A stretch of 64,000 bases of DNA from Ohtaekwangia sp035628875 (GCA_035628875.1 DASPIZ010000159.1:1-64000), one strand, 5' to 3'; counted from the stretch's first letter, positions 50,901-61,540 are shown. Notes: generated by a model from the sequence alone, not told the origin. Numbers and translations are program-made.

Positions 50901-53900
50901 TTAGTCCTGAAGCTCACGTTCTCTGTCACGGGCGCGTTCGGCGGCCGAGACCATAGACTCGTATTCATCTTTATGGGTAACCAGAATGTCATTATAAGCA
51001 CGTTGACCTGTACCAGCAGGAATCAAGTGTCCGACAATTACGTTCTCTTTCATACCCAGCAAGGCATCTGTCTTACCGCGAATTGCAGCTTCACTCAGCA
51101 CCTTTGTAGTTTCCTGGAACGACGCTGCAGATAGCCAGCTTTCTGTTTTCAGCGACGCCTGGGTAATACCCTGAAGCGTTGGTCTTGAAACAGCAGGCAT
51201 CGCATCGCGAACTTCAACCAATTTCTGGTCTTTTCTACGCAACACTGAGTTCTCATCCCTTAACTCACGAGCCGTAATGATCTGACCTGGTTTAAACGTT
51301 GGCGAGTCTCCGGCTTCAATAACAACTTTCTTATCGAGAACAGTGTCGTTATCTTCACGGAACTGCAATTTATCAACATATTCTCCTGGGAGGAAACTTG
51401 TGTCTCCCGGATCAATAATTTCAACCTTCTGCATCATCTGGCTTACGATCGCTTCAATGTGCTTATCATTGATCTTCACACCTTGCAGGCGGTAAACTTC
51501 CTGAATTTCATTTACAAGATACTCCTGTACTGCAGTTGGTCCTTTGATCGATAAGATATCTGAAGGCGTAATCGAACCATCAGATAATGGCTGACCCGCT
51601 TTCACAAAGTCATTATCCTGTACCAGGATGTGTTTCGAAAGCGGAACTAAATAACGCTTTTGAACGCCATCGCGTGATTCGATGAATATTTCGCGATTAC
51701 CACGCTTGATACCACCGTAGGTTACCACACCATCGATTTCACTTACTACCGCCGGATTAGACGGGTTCCGCGCTTCGAACAATTCAGTCACCCTAGGAAG
51801 ACCCCCCGTTATGTCACGGGATTTACCCATGGTACGTGGGATTTTTGCAAGCACCTGACCTGCTTTGATCTGATCACCAGCATCCACTGCAAGGTGAGCG
51901 CCAACCGGAATGTTATATCCTTTTGAATCGTTTTTACCCTTAACAATAACCGCAGGGTTTTTTGTCTTATCACGCGTTTCGGTGATTACCTTTTCGCGGT
52001 GACCCGTTTGTTCATCAGATTCCTCCTTAAACGTTACACCTTCGATGATAGATTCGTATTCAATCGTTCCGTCGAACTCTGACAGGATAACCGCATTGTA
52101 CGGATCCCAATAACAAAGCTCTTCACCTTTCTCTACCTCCTGACCATCTTTCACCTTAAGGAAAGCGCCGTATGGAACGTGGTTGGTAATCAACACACGA
52201 TTCTTTTCTTTATCCACGATTCGAATCTCACCGGTACGACCCATCACAATTTTCACCGGATTATTGTCATTGTCGGTAGATTCAATGAAACGAACACCTT
52301 CAAACTCAAGTGTACCAGGTAATTTTGCCTTGATGTTTGCTTCTACGGCGATGTTAGATGCGGTACCCCCTACGTGGAATGTACGCAATGTAAGCTGTGT
52401 TCCAGGTTCACCAATTGACTGTGCTGCGATAACGCCTACAGCTTCACCCTTCTGAACCATGTTACCGGTTGCCAGGTTACGGCCATAACATTTTGCACAA
52501 CCACCTTGCTTGGATTCACAAGTTAACAGCGACCTGATTTCAACCTCTTCAATAGCAGCTTCTTCAATACGTTTTGCAATTTCATCTGTGATCTCGCTGT
52601 TTGTAGGGACAATCAATTCATCCGTAAGCGGATCAAAGACATCATGTACGGTTACCCTTCCAAGGATACGCTCGGAAAGTGGTTCTACGATATCCTCGTT
52701 ATCTTTTAACGCAGTTACTTTAAGTCCGCGCAATGTTCCGCAATCCTCTTCCGTAACAACCAGATCGTGCGCTACGTCAACCAATCTCCTGGTAAGATAT
52801 CCTGCATCGGCAGTTTTCAAGGCTGTATCGGCAAGACCTTTACGCGCACCGTGCGTTGAGATAAAGTATTCCAATACATCCAATCCTTCTTTAAAGTTGG
52901 AAAGGATCGGGTTCTCAATAATGGATCCTACTGAACCTGCAAGGTTTTTCTGTGGCTTGGCCATCAGACCCCGCATTCCACCTAACTGACGAATTTGTTC
53001 TCTCGAACCACGCGCACCGGAGTGCATCATCATATAGATCGAGTTGAACCCTTGCTGATCATCTTCCAGCTGGCGCATCAGGGTTGTTGTCAACAACGTG
53101 TTGGTACGCGTCCAGATATCGATTACCTGGTTATACCGTTCGTTATCGGTAATCAGACCCATCATATAGTTATTCCAGACTGCATCAACCTCTTCTTGCG
53201 CATTAGCAACAAGCTTCTCTTTTTCAGCAGGAACTTTCACATCGTTCAATCCCATGGACAGACCACCTTTGTAGGCCATCTGGAATCCAAGTTCTTTAAT
53301 ATCATCCAGGAACTTTGCAGTTTTAGATTGGCCCGCAATTTTGTAAATCTCGGAGATAATGGTCTGCAGTTTTTTCTTTGTTAAGAGTTCATCCACAAAA
53401 CCTACTTCTTCGGGTACATTCTGATTGAAGATCACGCGACCAGTTACAGTATCGATCATCTTCATCGATAATTCGCCAGTCTTCTTATCCAACACCGACA
53501 CACGTACTTTAATGTTCGCGTGTTTAGAAAGTTTTCCTTCGTTAAAAGCTACAATTACTTCTTCAGCCGAATAGAAACGTTTTCCTTCACCGATGATCGG
53601 GTGTTCAGGTGTACTCTTTCTTCCTTTGGTCAGATAATACAGACCAAGTACCATGTCCTGAGAAGGCACAGTAATAGGTGCACCGTTGGCTGGGTTTAGG
53701 ATATTGTGTGATGAAAGCATCAACAAAGACGCTTCCAGAATCGCCTCCTGACCCAGTGGTACGTGTACCGCCATCTGATCCCCATCAAAGTCGGCGTTGA
53801 AGGCCGTACATACTAATGGGTGAAGTTGGATCGCTTTCCCTTCAATAAGTTTTGGTTGAAAAGCCTGGATACCAAGTCTGTGAAGTGTTGGAGCACGGTT

Positions 53901-55211
53901 CAAAAGAACAGGATGTCCTTTCAATACGTTTTCCAAAATATCCCAGATCACCGGATCTTTCCTATCTACAATCTTCTTTGCAGACTTAACCGTTTTTACG
54001 ATACCTCTTTCAATGAGTTTCCTGATAATAAACGGCTTGAATAATTCAGCTGCCATATCCTTAGGAAGACCGCATTCGTGTAGTTTTAATTCTGGTCCTA
54101 CCACAATTACAGAACGACCAGAGTAATCTACACGTTTACCCAACAGGTTTTGACGGAAACGTCCCTGCTTACCTTTCAGCATATCACTCAGGGATTTCAA
54201 TGCACGGTTTCCATCAGAACGCACGGCATTTACTTTACGAGAGTTGTCAAACAATGAGTCAACAGCTTCCTGTAGCATACGCTTCTCGTTACGAAGAATA
54301 ACTTCAGGCGCTTTAATATCAATCAATCTTTTTAAACGGTTGTTACGGATTATAACACGTCTGTAAAGATCATTCAAATCAGATGTTGCAAAACGACCAC
54401 CATCCAACGGCACCAATGGACGCAATTCCGGAGGAATTACAGGAACCATTTTAATCACCATCCATTCAGGCTTGTTTTCAATACGGGTACGCGCGTCGCG
54501 GAATGCTTCCACAACTTTAAGGCGTTTTAAAGCTTCAGCTTTACGTTGCTGAGAAGTGTCAGTTGCAGCCTGGTGACGTAGTTCATATGAAAGCTCATCT
54601 AACGCTGTTCTCGATAATAACATCTCAAGCGCATCAGCACCCATCTTGGCGATAAATTTCTTCGGATCGTTATCGTCCAGTAATTGGTTTTCACGCGGTA
54701 ACTTATCAAGGATATCCAGGTACTCCTCTTCTGTAAGGAAGTCGAGTCTGTTGATGCCATCTTCTTCCTTCACACCAGGTTGAATAACAACATAGCGTTC
54801 GTAGTAGATGATCTGATCCAGTTTCTTAGTCGCAAGACCAAGCAGATAACCAATCTTATTTGGAAGAGAACGGAAATACCAAATATGTGCTACCGGTACA
54901 ACCAGTTCAATGTGACCCATCCGTTCGCGTCTTACCTTCTTCTCTGTAACTTCTACACCACAGCGATCGCAGATAATGCCTTTATACCGGATTCTTTTAT
55001 ACTTACCACAATGACATTCCCAATCTTTTACAGGACCAAAAATCCGCTCACAGAACAACCCTCCCATTTCAGGCTTGTATGTTCTATAGTTGATGGTCTC
55101 CGGCTGTGTTACCTCACCATGTGAGCTTTCCAGAATTGATTCTGGTGAAGCAAGACTGATGGTGATCCTGGAGAAGTCGTTGTTGATCTTTTTATTTTTT
55201 CTGAAAGACAT
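50901..55211 (-). CDS. rpoC: RNA polymerase beta' subunit
   Basis: 1436 residues. Zinc-binding CHCGKYKRIRYKG...CDRCGVEV near the N-terminus, the catalytic Mg site NADFDGDQMAVH, and the second zinc site (CESKQGGCAKCYG) are present. The trigger-loop region follows GEPGTQLTLRTFHVGG. Follows rpoB by 96 bp, in which AGTCCG (55270-55275) and CGGACT (55290-55295) can pair. Confidence 0.98.
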   Translation of the reverse strand: MSFRKNKKINNDFSRITISLASPESILESSHGEVTQPETINYRTYKPEMGGLFCERIFGPVKDWECHCGKYKRIRYKGIICDRCGVEVTEKKVRRERMGHIELVVPVAHIWYFRSLPNKIGYLLGLATKKLDQIIYYERYVVIQPGVKEEDGINRLDFLTEEEYLDILDKLPRENQLLDDNDPKKFIAKMGADALEMLLSRTALDELSYELRHQAATDTSQQRKAEALKRLKVVEAFRDARTRIENKPEWMVIKMVPVIPPELRPLVPLDGGRFATSDLNDLYRRVIIRNNRLKRLIDIKAPEVILRNEKRMLQEAVDSLFDNSRKVNAVRSDGNRALKSLSDMLKGKQGRFRQNLLGKRVDYSGRSVIVVGPELKLHECGLPKDMAAELFKPFIIRKLIERGIVKTVKSAKKIVDRKDPVIWDILENVLKGHPVLLNRAPTLHRLGIQAFQPKLIEGKAIQLHPLVCTAFNADFDGDQMAVHVPLGQEAILEASLLMLSSHNILNPANGAPITVPSQDMVLGLYYLTKGRKSTPEHPIIGEGKRFYSAEEVIVAFNEGKLSKHANIKVRVSVLDKKTGELSMKMIDTVTGRVIFNQNVPEEVGFVDELLTKKKLQTIISEIYKIAGQSKTAKFLDDIKELGFQMAYKGGLSMGLNDVKVPAEKEKLVANAQEEVDAVWNNYMMGLITDNERYNQVIDIWTRTNTLLTTTLMRQLEDDQQGFNSIYMMMHSGARGSREQIRQLGGMRGLMAKPQKNLAGSVGSIIENPILSNFKEGLDVLEYFISTHGARKGLADTALKTADAGYLTRRLVDVAHDLVVTEEDCGTLRGLKVTALKDNEDIVEPLSERILGRVTVHDVFDPLTDELIVPTNSEITDEIAKRIEEAAIEEVEIRSLLTCESKQGGCAKCYGRNLATGNMVQKGEAVGVIAAQSIGEPGTQLTLRTFHVGGTASNIAVEANIKAKLPGTLEFEGVRFIESTDNDNNPVKIVMGRTGEIRIVDKEKNRVLITNHVPYGAFLKVKDGQEVEKGEELCYWDPYNAVILSEFDGTIEYESIIEGVTFKEESDEQTGHREKVITETRDKTKNPAVIVKGKNDSKGYNIPVGAHLAVDAGDQIKAGQVLAKIPRTMGKSRDITGGLPRVTELFEARNPSNPAVVSEIDGVVTYGGIKRGNREIFIESRDGVQKRYLVPLSKHILVQDNDFVKAGQPLSDGSITPSDILSIKGPTAVQEYLVNEIQEVYRLQGVKINDKHIEAIVSQMMQKVEIIDPGDTSFLPGEYVDKLQFREDNDTVLDKKVVIEAGDSPTFKPGQIITARELRDENSVLRRKDQKLVEVRDAMPAVSRPTLQGITQASLKTESWLSAASFQETTKVLSEAAIRGKTDALLGMKENVIVGHLIPAGTGQRAYNDILVTHKDEYESMVSAAERARDRERELQD

Positions 55212-55307
55212 ATATCAAGTTTTCAGTTTGTTGTTTACTTATTTAATCCGAAAGTCGGGAAAGTTAGCCAGTCCGAAAGACGAATCCTCCGGACTTTCTG
55301 ATCCTTG

Positions 55308-58300
55308 TTAATCCATAGTGATCTCAAGCGCCAGACCTCTTAACTCGTGAACCAATACATTGAATGATTCAGGAATATTTGGCTTGCGCATGTTTTCACC
55401 TTTTACAATGGCTTCGTAAGCTTTGGCCCGGCCAATCACATCATCCGATTTGATCGTCAGGATTTCCTGAAGGATATGCGATGCACCGAATGCTTCGATT
55501 GCCCAAACCTCCATTTCTCCAAAACGCTGACCACCGAATTGTGCTTTACCACCAAGAGGCTGCTGCGTGATCAACGAGTAAGGCCCGATAGAACGTGCGT
55601 GCATCTTATCATCCACGAGGTGACCAAGTTTCAACATATAGGCGATACCTACGGTAACCGGCTGATCAAATTTAGCTCCGGTCAAACCGTCGTATAAATA
55701 GGATCTTCCATATTCAGGCAGGCCTGCCTCTGTCAATTCACTCTGCACTTGTTCCAGTGTAGCACCATCAAAAATTGGTGTAGCATATGTCCTTCCAAGT
55801 TTCAATCCAGCCCAAGCCAATACGGTTTCGTAAATCTGCCCGAGATTCATACGCGATGGTACACCAAGCGGATTCAAACAGATATCAACAGGTGTTCCAT
55901 CTTCAAGGAACGGCATATCTTCTTCACGAACGATTCTCGCTACCACACCCTTGTTACCGTGACGACCTGCCATCTTATCACCTACTTTCAGTTTACGCTT
56001 CTTGGCAATGTACACCTTCGCCAGTTGAACAATCCCCGTTGGTAATTCATCACCCACTTCAAGGGTAAAACGTTCACGCTTAAATTCACCGGCGTATGTA
56101 TTGCGTTTCACCAGGTAGTTTTTCACTAACTGACCGATCAAATCGTTGGTATGTTCATCGCCAGACCAGTTTTCAAGGCTGATATCAGCAATCAGGTTCA
56201 CTTCTTCAGGAACGTTATAATTGCTCTCATCGCGATAGATGTTCTTATCCGGGAAGAGATTGTTTTCAATCACCTTCTGTGAGAACTTCACGCCTTTGCT
56301 TACCAGCTCATCACCGAACTTGTGCTTCACACCATTGCTGGTTTTTCCGTTCAACAGTTCGGACAATTTATTAATCATTTCGGTACGCAACTCAGCAAGT
56401 TGCTTACTGTACTTGTTCTTTAATGCATCCAGCTCTTTCTTCGACTTGGTCCGCACATCTTTATCGCGTTTCGGCCTTGAGAAAAGCTTGGTATCGATAA
56501 CAACGCCTTTCAGGGATGGCGGTGCTTTAAGCGATGCATCTTTCACATCACCTGCTTTGTCACCAAAGATAGCCCGCAATAGTTTTTCTTCCGGAGTCGG
56601 ATCTGTTTCGCCTTTCGGGGTGATCTTACCGATCAGAATATCACCTTCGCGAACTTCAGCACCAACACGAATGATACCGTTTTCATCGAGATGTTTAACG
56701 GCTTCTTCACTAACATTTGGAATCTCGGAAGTCAATTCTTCTTCACCACGTTTTGTATCACGCACTTCGAGTTCGAATTCCTCGATGTGAATAGACGTAT
56801 ACACGTCATCACGCACTACACGTTCGGAGATAACAATGGCATCCTCGAAATTATATCCCTGCCACGGCATGTAAGCCACCAATAGGTTGCGACCAAGTGC
56901 CAATTCTCCATTTGCCGTTGCATATCCCTGGCAGACTGGCTGACCCTTCACTACTTTCTCACCTTTTTTCACCAACGGTGTAAGGTTGATACACGTATCC
57001 TGGTTGGTTCTTCTGAACTTAATCAGGTTATAGGTTTTGTATTCGTTATCGAAGCTTACCAGTTGCTGTTCAGGAGAAACATCATACTTAATGATAATCT
57101 TCTTCGCATCAACAAAATCAACAACACCAGTTCCCTCAGCGAGAATAAGCGCACGTGAATCAAGGGCAACACGACCTTCGAGACCTGTACCAACGATCGG
57201 CGCTTCGGGGCGCATCAATGGCACGGCCTGACGTTGCATGTTTGAACCCATCAATGCACGGTTCGCATCATCGTGTTCAAGGAATGGAATCATGGAAGCC
57301 GCAACAGAAACGATCTGATTTGGCGCAATGTCCATGAACTTAAGATCCTTCGGTTCGATTACCGGGAAGTCTCCTTCAAAACGCGCTTTTATTTTTTCAT
57401 CTATAAATTCTCCGGTAGGCTTCAACGGCATTTTAGCTTGCGCGATGTAGTTGGTATCCTCTTCTTCAGCAGTAAGGAATACTACCGGCTCTTTTATTTT
57501 TACTTTCCCATTTTCAACCTTGCGGTAAGGCGTCTCGATAAAGCCCATCTTGTTCACTTTGGCGTGAACGCAAAGCGAAGAGATCAGACCGATATTCGGA
57601 CCTTCCGGAGTTTCAATGGTACAAAGACGACCATAGTGTGTATAATGAACGTCACGAACTTCAAAACCTGCACGTTCACGTGACAGACCACCAGGACCAA
57701 GGGCAGACATTCTGCGCTTGTGTGTAATCTCAGCGAGTGGATTGGTTTGATCCATAAACTGAGACAACTGGTTTGTTCCAAAGAACGAATTGATCACCGA
57801 CGATAATGTACGCGCATTGATAAGGTCAACCGGTTTAAAGTCTTCGTTATCGCGAACGTTCATTCTTTCTTTGATTGTTCTCGCCATACGGGCAAGACCA
57901 ACACCAAATTGTGAATACAACTGTTCCCCTACTGTTCTAACACGTCTGTTACTCAAGTGGTCAATATCATCGATCAAGGCCTTGGAGTTTATGAGACCGA
58001 TCAGGTATTTCACAATAAGAATAATATCTTCCTTTGTTAAAACACGTTGATCTGAGCTGATATCAAGACCGAGCTTTTTGTTAATTCTATAACGTCCTAC
58101 TTCACCTAGGTCATAACGTTTCTCACTGAAGAACAGGCTTTGGATAATATCCCGAGCGGTCTGTTCATCCGGTGCTTCAGTATTTCTCAACTGGCGGTAG
58201 ATGTACTCAACAGCTTCTTTTTCAGAGTTGGATGTATCCTTCGCCAGCGTATTAAAGATGATGTTGTAATCGGAGATGTTAATATCATCCCGGTGTAGAA

Positions 58301-59180
58301 TGATCGATTTAACACCAGAATCCAGGATTACTTCAACGTCTTCTGCTTCGATTGTATGGTCACGTTCGAGTAATACTTCGTTACGGTCGATAGAAACCAC
58401 TTCACCGGTATCTTCGTCCACAAAGTCTTCCGTCCAGGTCTTCAATACCCGGGCAGCAAGCTTGCGTCCAGCGATTTTCTTGAGTGTATTTTTATTTGCT
58501 TCTACCTCTTCGGAAAGTCCGAAAAGATCGAGTATATCCTTATCAGAACCATAACCAATTGCACGAAGCAAAGTGGTTACAGGGAATTTTTTCTTACGGT
58601 CGATGTAAGCATACATTACTGCGTTTACATCGGTAGCAAATTCAATCCATGATCCTTTGAATGGAATGATCCGCGCAGAGTAAAGCTTCGTTCCGTTGGT
58701 GTGTTTGCTCATGGCAAAGAAAACCCCTGGTGAACGGTGAAGCTGAGACACGATTACACGCTCGGCGCCGTTAATAACGAACGAGCCTTTTTCGGTCATA
58801 TATGGGATATTACCAAGGAACACTTCCTGTTCGATGGTTTCGAAATCTTCATTATCCTCGTCGTTACAGGTCAGTCTTAATTTGGCCTTCAACGGTACGG
58901 AGAATGTCAGCCCGCGGTCAATGCATTCATCTACGGAATACTTTGGCGGATCAATGGTATAATCGACGAACTCGAGCACAAAATTTTCCCGCGAATCGCT
59001 GATTGGAAAATTCTCAGCGAACACCTTATAAAGACCTTCATTTTGTCTTTTTTCGGCAGGAGTTTCGATTTGTAAAAAATCTTTGAAAGACTGGAGCTGT
59101 AGATCCAGAAAATCGGGATAATCAAGCACTTTCTCAATGGATGAGAAGTCGATTCTTCCGTTTATAGTCTTCTTTGTCAA
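55308..59180 (-). CDS. rpoB: RNA polymerase beta subunit
   Basis: 1290 residues. The rifampicin-binding stretch reads FGTNQLSQFMDQTNPLAEITHKRRMSALGPGGL (in parts), with Asp, His and Ser at the classic resistance positions unchanged. GPNIGLISSL, KVGDKMAGRHGNKGV and the C-terminal clamp segment GGKAQFGGQRFGEMEVWA (in part) are typical. Preceded by a 245-bp gap with strong hairpins (59333-59417). Confidence 0.98.
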   Translation of the reverse strand: MTKKTINGRIDFSSIEKVLDYPDFLDLQLQSFKDFLQIETPAEKRQNEGLYKVFAENFPISDSRENFVLEFVDYTIDPPKYSVDECIDRGLTFSVPLKAKLRLTCNDEDNEDFETIEQEVFLGNIPYMTEKGSFVINGAERVIVSQLHRSPGVFFAMSKHTNGTKLYSARIIPFKGSWIEFATDVNAVMYAYIDRKKKFPVTTLLRAIGYGSDKDILDLFGLSEEVEANKNTLKKIAGRKLAARVLKTWTEDFVDEDTGEVVSIDRNEVLLERDHTIEAEDVEVILDSGVKSIILHRDDINISDYNIIFNTLAKDTSNSEKEAVEYIYRQLRNTEAPDEQTARDIIQSLFFSEKRYDLGEVGRYRINKKLGLDISSDQRVLTKEDIILIVKYLIGLINSKALIDDIDHLSNRRVRTVGEQLYSQFGVGLARMARTIKERMNVRDNEDFKPVDLINARTLSSVINSFFGTNQLSQFMDQTNPLAEITHKRRMSALGPGGLSRERAGFEVRDVHYTHYGRLCTIETPEGPNIGLISSLCVHAKVNKMGFIETPYRKVENGKVKIKEPVVFLTAEEEDTNYIAQAKMPLKPTGEFIDEKIKARFEGDFPVIEPKDLKFMDIAPNQIVSVAASMIPFLEHDDANRALMGSNMQRQAVPLMRPEAPIVGTGLEGRVALDSRALILAEGTGVVDFVDAKKIIIKYDVSPEQQLVSFDNEYKTYNLIKFRRTNQDTCINLTPLVKKGEKVVKGQPVCQGYATANGELALGRNLLVAYMPWQGYNFEDAIVISERVVRDDVYTSIHIEEFELEVRDTKRGEEELTSEIPNVSEEAVKHLDENGIIRVGAEVREGDILIGKITPKGETDPTPEEKLLRAIFGDKAGDVKDASLKAPPSLKGVVIDTKLFSRPKRDKDVRTKSKKELDALKNKYSKQLAELRTEMINKLSELLNGKTSNGVKHKFGDELVSKGVKFSQKVIENNLFPDKNIYRDESNYNVPEEVNLIADISLENWSGDEHTNDLIGQLVKNYLVKRNTYAGEFKRERFTLEVGDELPTGIVQLAKVYIAKKRKLKVGDKMAGRHGNKGVVARIVREEDMPFLEDGTPVDICLNPLGVPSRMNLGQIYETVLAWAGLKLGRTYATPIFDGATLEQVQSELTEAGLPEYGRSYLYDGLTGAKFDQPVTVGIAYMLKLGHLVDDKMHARSIGPYSLITQQPLGGKAQFGGQRFGEMEVWAIEAFGASHILQEILTIKSDDVIGRAKAYEAIVKGENMRKPNIPESFNVLVHELRGLALEITMD

Positions 59181-59332
59181 GGTTGTTTAACGTTTAAGTT
59201 CTAAGATCCTGGACGGCGAACAAAATCAATTTTTCAATTCCAATTCAAATTACCTTGTGTGGTTTATCCTATTTGAAAGTTGAGAGTGAAATTTTGAATT
59301 GGTTTATTTTTGTTTAGGGCATAAATGGGAAT

Positions 59333-59388
59333 AGACCCCGTCCCTCCCGTCATACTGAAAATCAATATGGGGACAGACAACGGGGTCT
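59333..59388 (-). promoter_or_regulatory. long hairpin in the rplL-rpoB gap
   Basis: AGACCCCGT (59333-59341) and ACGGGGTCT (59380-59388) pair perfectly over 9 bp, and inner segments (CATA/TATG) can extend the stem. It lies between rplL and rpoB, where E. coli has an attenuator and an RNase III site. No T-run follows on the minus strand, so processing or partial attenuation is more likely than full termination. Confidence 0.55.
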
Positions 59389-59399
59389 AACCGAAGGTT

Positions 59400-59417
59400 A
59401 AGACGGTGCCTCGTCTT
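59400..59417 (-). promoter_or_regulatory. small hairpin after rplL
   Basis: AAGACG and CGTCTT pair around a 6-base loop, 9 bases after the rplL stop; on the minus strand AACC-TTCG-GTT adds a tetraloop hairpin just beyond it. The three structures in a row suggest an RNA-level control point before rpoB. Confidence 0.5.
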
Positions 59418-59425
59418 CAGAAGAA

Positions 59426-59803
59426 TTATTTTAATTCAACTTCAGCACCAGCCTCAACGAGTTGCTTTTTCAGGTTTTCAGCTTCATCCTTAGGCAATCC
59501 TTCTTTGATTGTTTTAGGTGCGCCATCAACCAAATCTTTAGCTTCTTTCAATCCGAGACCGGTAAGTTCTTTCACCAGCTTTACGATCTGAAGTTTGTTA
59601 GGTCCGGCAGCTTTCAATACCACATCAAAGTTAGTTTTTTCTTCAGCAGCAGCTCCGCCAGCAGCACCACCCGCAGGTCCAGCTATTACTGCAGCAGCAG
59701 CAGGCTCGATGCCATATGTTTCTTTCAGGTAAGAAGCCAGTTCTGTTACTTCTTTAACAGTGAGTTCAACAAGTTGATCTCCGAGTGCTTTAATATCAGC
59801 CAT
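59426..59803 (-). CDS. rplL: 50S ribosomal protein bL12
   Basis: 125 residues, the flexible stalk protein that recruits translation factors. N-terminal dimerisation helix, the Ala/Gly-rich hinge (AAAAVIAGPAGGAAGGAA) and the C-terminal globular domain (VKELTGLGLKEAKDLVDGAPK) are all clear. 35 bp after rplJ. Confidence 0.98.
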   Translation of the reverse strand: MADIKALGDQLVELTVKEVTELASYLKETYGIEPAAAAVIAGPAGGAAGGAAAEEKTNFDVVLKAAGPNKLQIVKLVKELTGLGLKEAKDLVDGAPKTIKEGLPKDEAENLKKQLVEAGAEVELK

Positions 59804-59838
59804 TTTAATAAAGTTTAATAAGTTCTGTTGTTCGATAA

Positions 59839-60372
59839 TTATTTATTTCCACGTTCTTCAAGTGCTTTAACCAATCCTGCAACGATACCTTTACTGCTTG
59901 TAAGCGCAGAGATAACGTTTTTGGCAGGAGATTGAAGCAATGCGATAACGTCGCCAATAAGCTCATTTTTAGATTTAAGCTCACTTAGCATGGTTAAGTT
60001 CTCATCCCCTATGAAGAGGTCTGAGTTGATGGAAGCTGCTTTCAATACCGGCTTACCTTCCTGTTTCAAACGAAACTCCTTGATGATTTTAGCTGGTGCA
60101 TTACCGACTTCTTTGGAGAACATTACTCCTGAAAAACCTTGTAATGCGCTAAACATAGGAGAGTAGTCTGTACCTTCTTGCTTTTCGAGTGCCTTACGAA
60201 TCAACGTGTTTTTATACACTTTATATTCGATGCCGCTCTTATAGCAAAGCCTTCTGAAATTATTCACTTGTGCCACGGTAAAACCGCTTGCATCGGTGAT
60301 ATAGAAGTGGGCATGGTTAGCAAACTTCGATGAAAGCTCTTCAATAATCTGTGCTTTTTCTTCTCTGGTCAT
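59839..60372 (-). CDS. rplJ: 50S ribosomal protein uL10
   Basis: 177 residues, base of the L12 stalk. MTREEKAQIIEELSSKF at the start and NFRRLCYKSGIEYKVYKNTLIRKAL (in part) fit the family. In E. coli the L10-L12 complex regulates this operon. 11 bp after rplA. Confidence 0.97.
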   Translation of the reverse strand: MTREEKAQIIEELSSKFANHAHFYITDASGFTVAQVNNFRRLCYKSGIEYKVYKNTLIRKALEKQEGTDYSPMFSALQGFSGVMFSKEVGNAPAKIIKEFRLKQEGKPVLKAASINSDLFIGDENLTMLSELKSKNELIGDVIALLQSPAKNVISALTSSKGIVAGLVKALEERGNK

Positions 60373-60383
60373 GTGTTTGTTTC

Positions 60384-61082
60384 TTAAATGCCAGCAATGG
60401 AATTAGTGTCAACCACGATTCCAGGGCTCATTGTTGTAGAGATTGTTATACTTTTAAAGTATTCACCCTTTGCAGAGGCTGGTTTCAATTTGGCAACAAC
60501 ATTAATCATTTCTGCAGCATTGTCACGGATTTGATCCGGCGGAAAGGAAGCTCTTCCTATGCCAACATGAATGATACCTTGTTTATCAATTTTGAAGTCG
60601 ATTTTACCGGCTTTTACTTCTTTCACCGCTTTACCGACGTCGAGCGTAACAGTTCCTGATTTTGGATTCGGCATAAGTCCGCGAGGTCCTAAAACTTTAC
60701 CAAGCTTACCTACTTTTGCCATTACTGTTGGTGTACAAATAATCACATCGATATCTGTCCACCCTCCTTCAATTTTCTGAATATAATCATCCAGACCTAC
60801 GTGATCTGCACCTGCGTCTTTTGCATCCGGAACCTTGTCAGGTGTGCAAAGCACAAGTACGCGCACTGTCTTACCAATACCATGAGGTAATGAAACCACT
60901 CCCCTCACCATCTGATCTGATTTTTTTGGATCTACACCCAAACGAATATCGAGATCAACAGAAGCATCAAATTTAGTGAAGCTGATATCCTTCAACATTT
61001 TGGTTGCTTCTTCCAGGGAATATTCTTTCTCCAGATTGTATTTCGCAAGGACTGCTTTTCTGTTTTTAGAAATTTTCGCCAT
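60384..61082 (-). CDS. rplA: 50S ribosomal protein uL1
   Basis: 232 residues, the mobile L1 stalk. KFDASVDLDIRLGVDPKKSDQ (in part) near residue 36-56, GRLGPRGLMPNPK-like KVLGPRGLMPNPKSGTV, and the ending TMSPGIVVDTNSIAGI are diagnostic. 8 bp after rplK. Confidence 0.98.
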   Translation of the reverse strand: MAKISKNRKAVLAKYNLEKEYSLEEATKMLKDISFTKFDASVDLDIRLGVDPKKSDQMVRGVVSLPHGIGKTVRVLVLCTPDKVPDAKDAGADHVGLDDYIQKIEGGWTDIDVIICTPTVMAKVGKLGKVLGPRGLMPNPKSGTVTLDVGKAVKEVKAGKIDFKIDKQGIIHVGIGRASFPPDQIRDNAAEMINVVAKLKPASAKGEYFKSITISTTMSPGIVVDTNSIAGI

Positions 61083-61090
61083 CGCTTTAA

Positions 61091-61534
61091 TTATTTATCC
61101 CAAGGGGGAGTTCCTGATACAGTAATACCTAAACTTCTTGCAGTACCGGCGACCATCTTCATTGCTGATTCAACTTTGAATGAATTGAGATCGGGCATTT
61201 TGGTTTCTGCAATTGTTTTCACCTGATCCCAGGTGATTGATCCTACTTTGTTGCGGTTGGGTTCTGCTGAGCCCTTTTGTTTTTTAGCAGCGTCTAAAAT
61301 TAAGATTGCAGCGGGAGGAGTTTTGATTACAAAATCAAACGTTTTGTCGTTGTAAATGCTAATCAAAACGGGTAACACCTGTCCGGGTTTATCCTGCGTA
61401 CGTGCATTGAATTGTTTGCAAAAGTCCATGATATTAAGACCTTTACTACCCAACGCAGGTCCAATCGGAGGTGCCGGATTTGCCTGGCCGCCTTTAACCT
61501 GTAATTTCAGATAACCTATAATTTGCTTTGCCAT
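61091..61534 (-). CDS. rplK: 50S ribosomal protein uL11
   Basis: 147 residues, GTPase-centre protein. YLKLQVKGGQANPAPPIGPALGSKGLNIMDFCK (in parts) and the C-terminal KMPDLNSFKVESAMKMVAGTARSLGI (in part) are clear. 6 bp after nusG. Confidence 0.98.
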   Translation of the reverse strand: MAKQIIGYLKLQVKGGQANPAPPIGPALGSKGLNIMDFCKQFNARTQDKPGQVLPVLISIYNDKTFDFVIKTPPAAILILDAAKKQKGSAEPNRNKVGSITWDQVKTIAETKMPDLNSFKVESAMKMVAGTARSLGITVSGTPPWDK

Positions 61535-61540
61535 GTTATC

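Noticed and set aside
52510..52989. A 159-residue open frame antisense to rpoC
   Set aside because: Same reasoning: Ser-rich antisense shadow of a full-length essential gene.
56239..56790. A 183-residue open frame antisense to rpoB
   Set aside because: Ser/Phe-rich product typical of antisense frames over a strongly coding gene; rpoB is unbroken on the other strand.
55308..59180. Possible rifampicin-resistance change in rpoB
   Set aside because: Asp, His and Ser at the classic resistance positions read as wild type.
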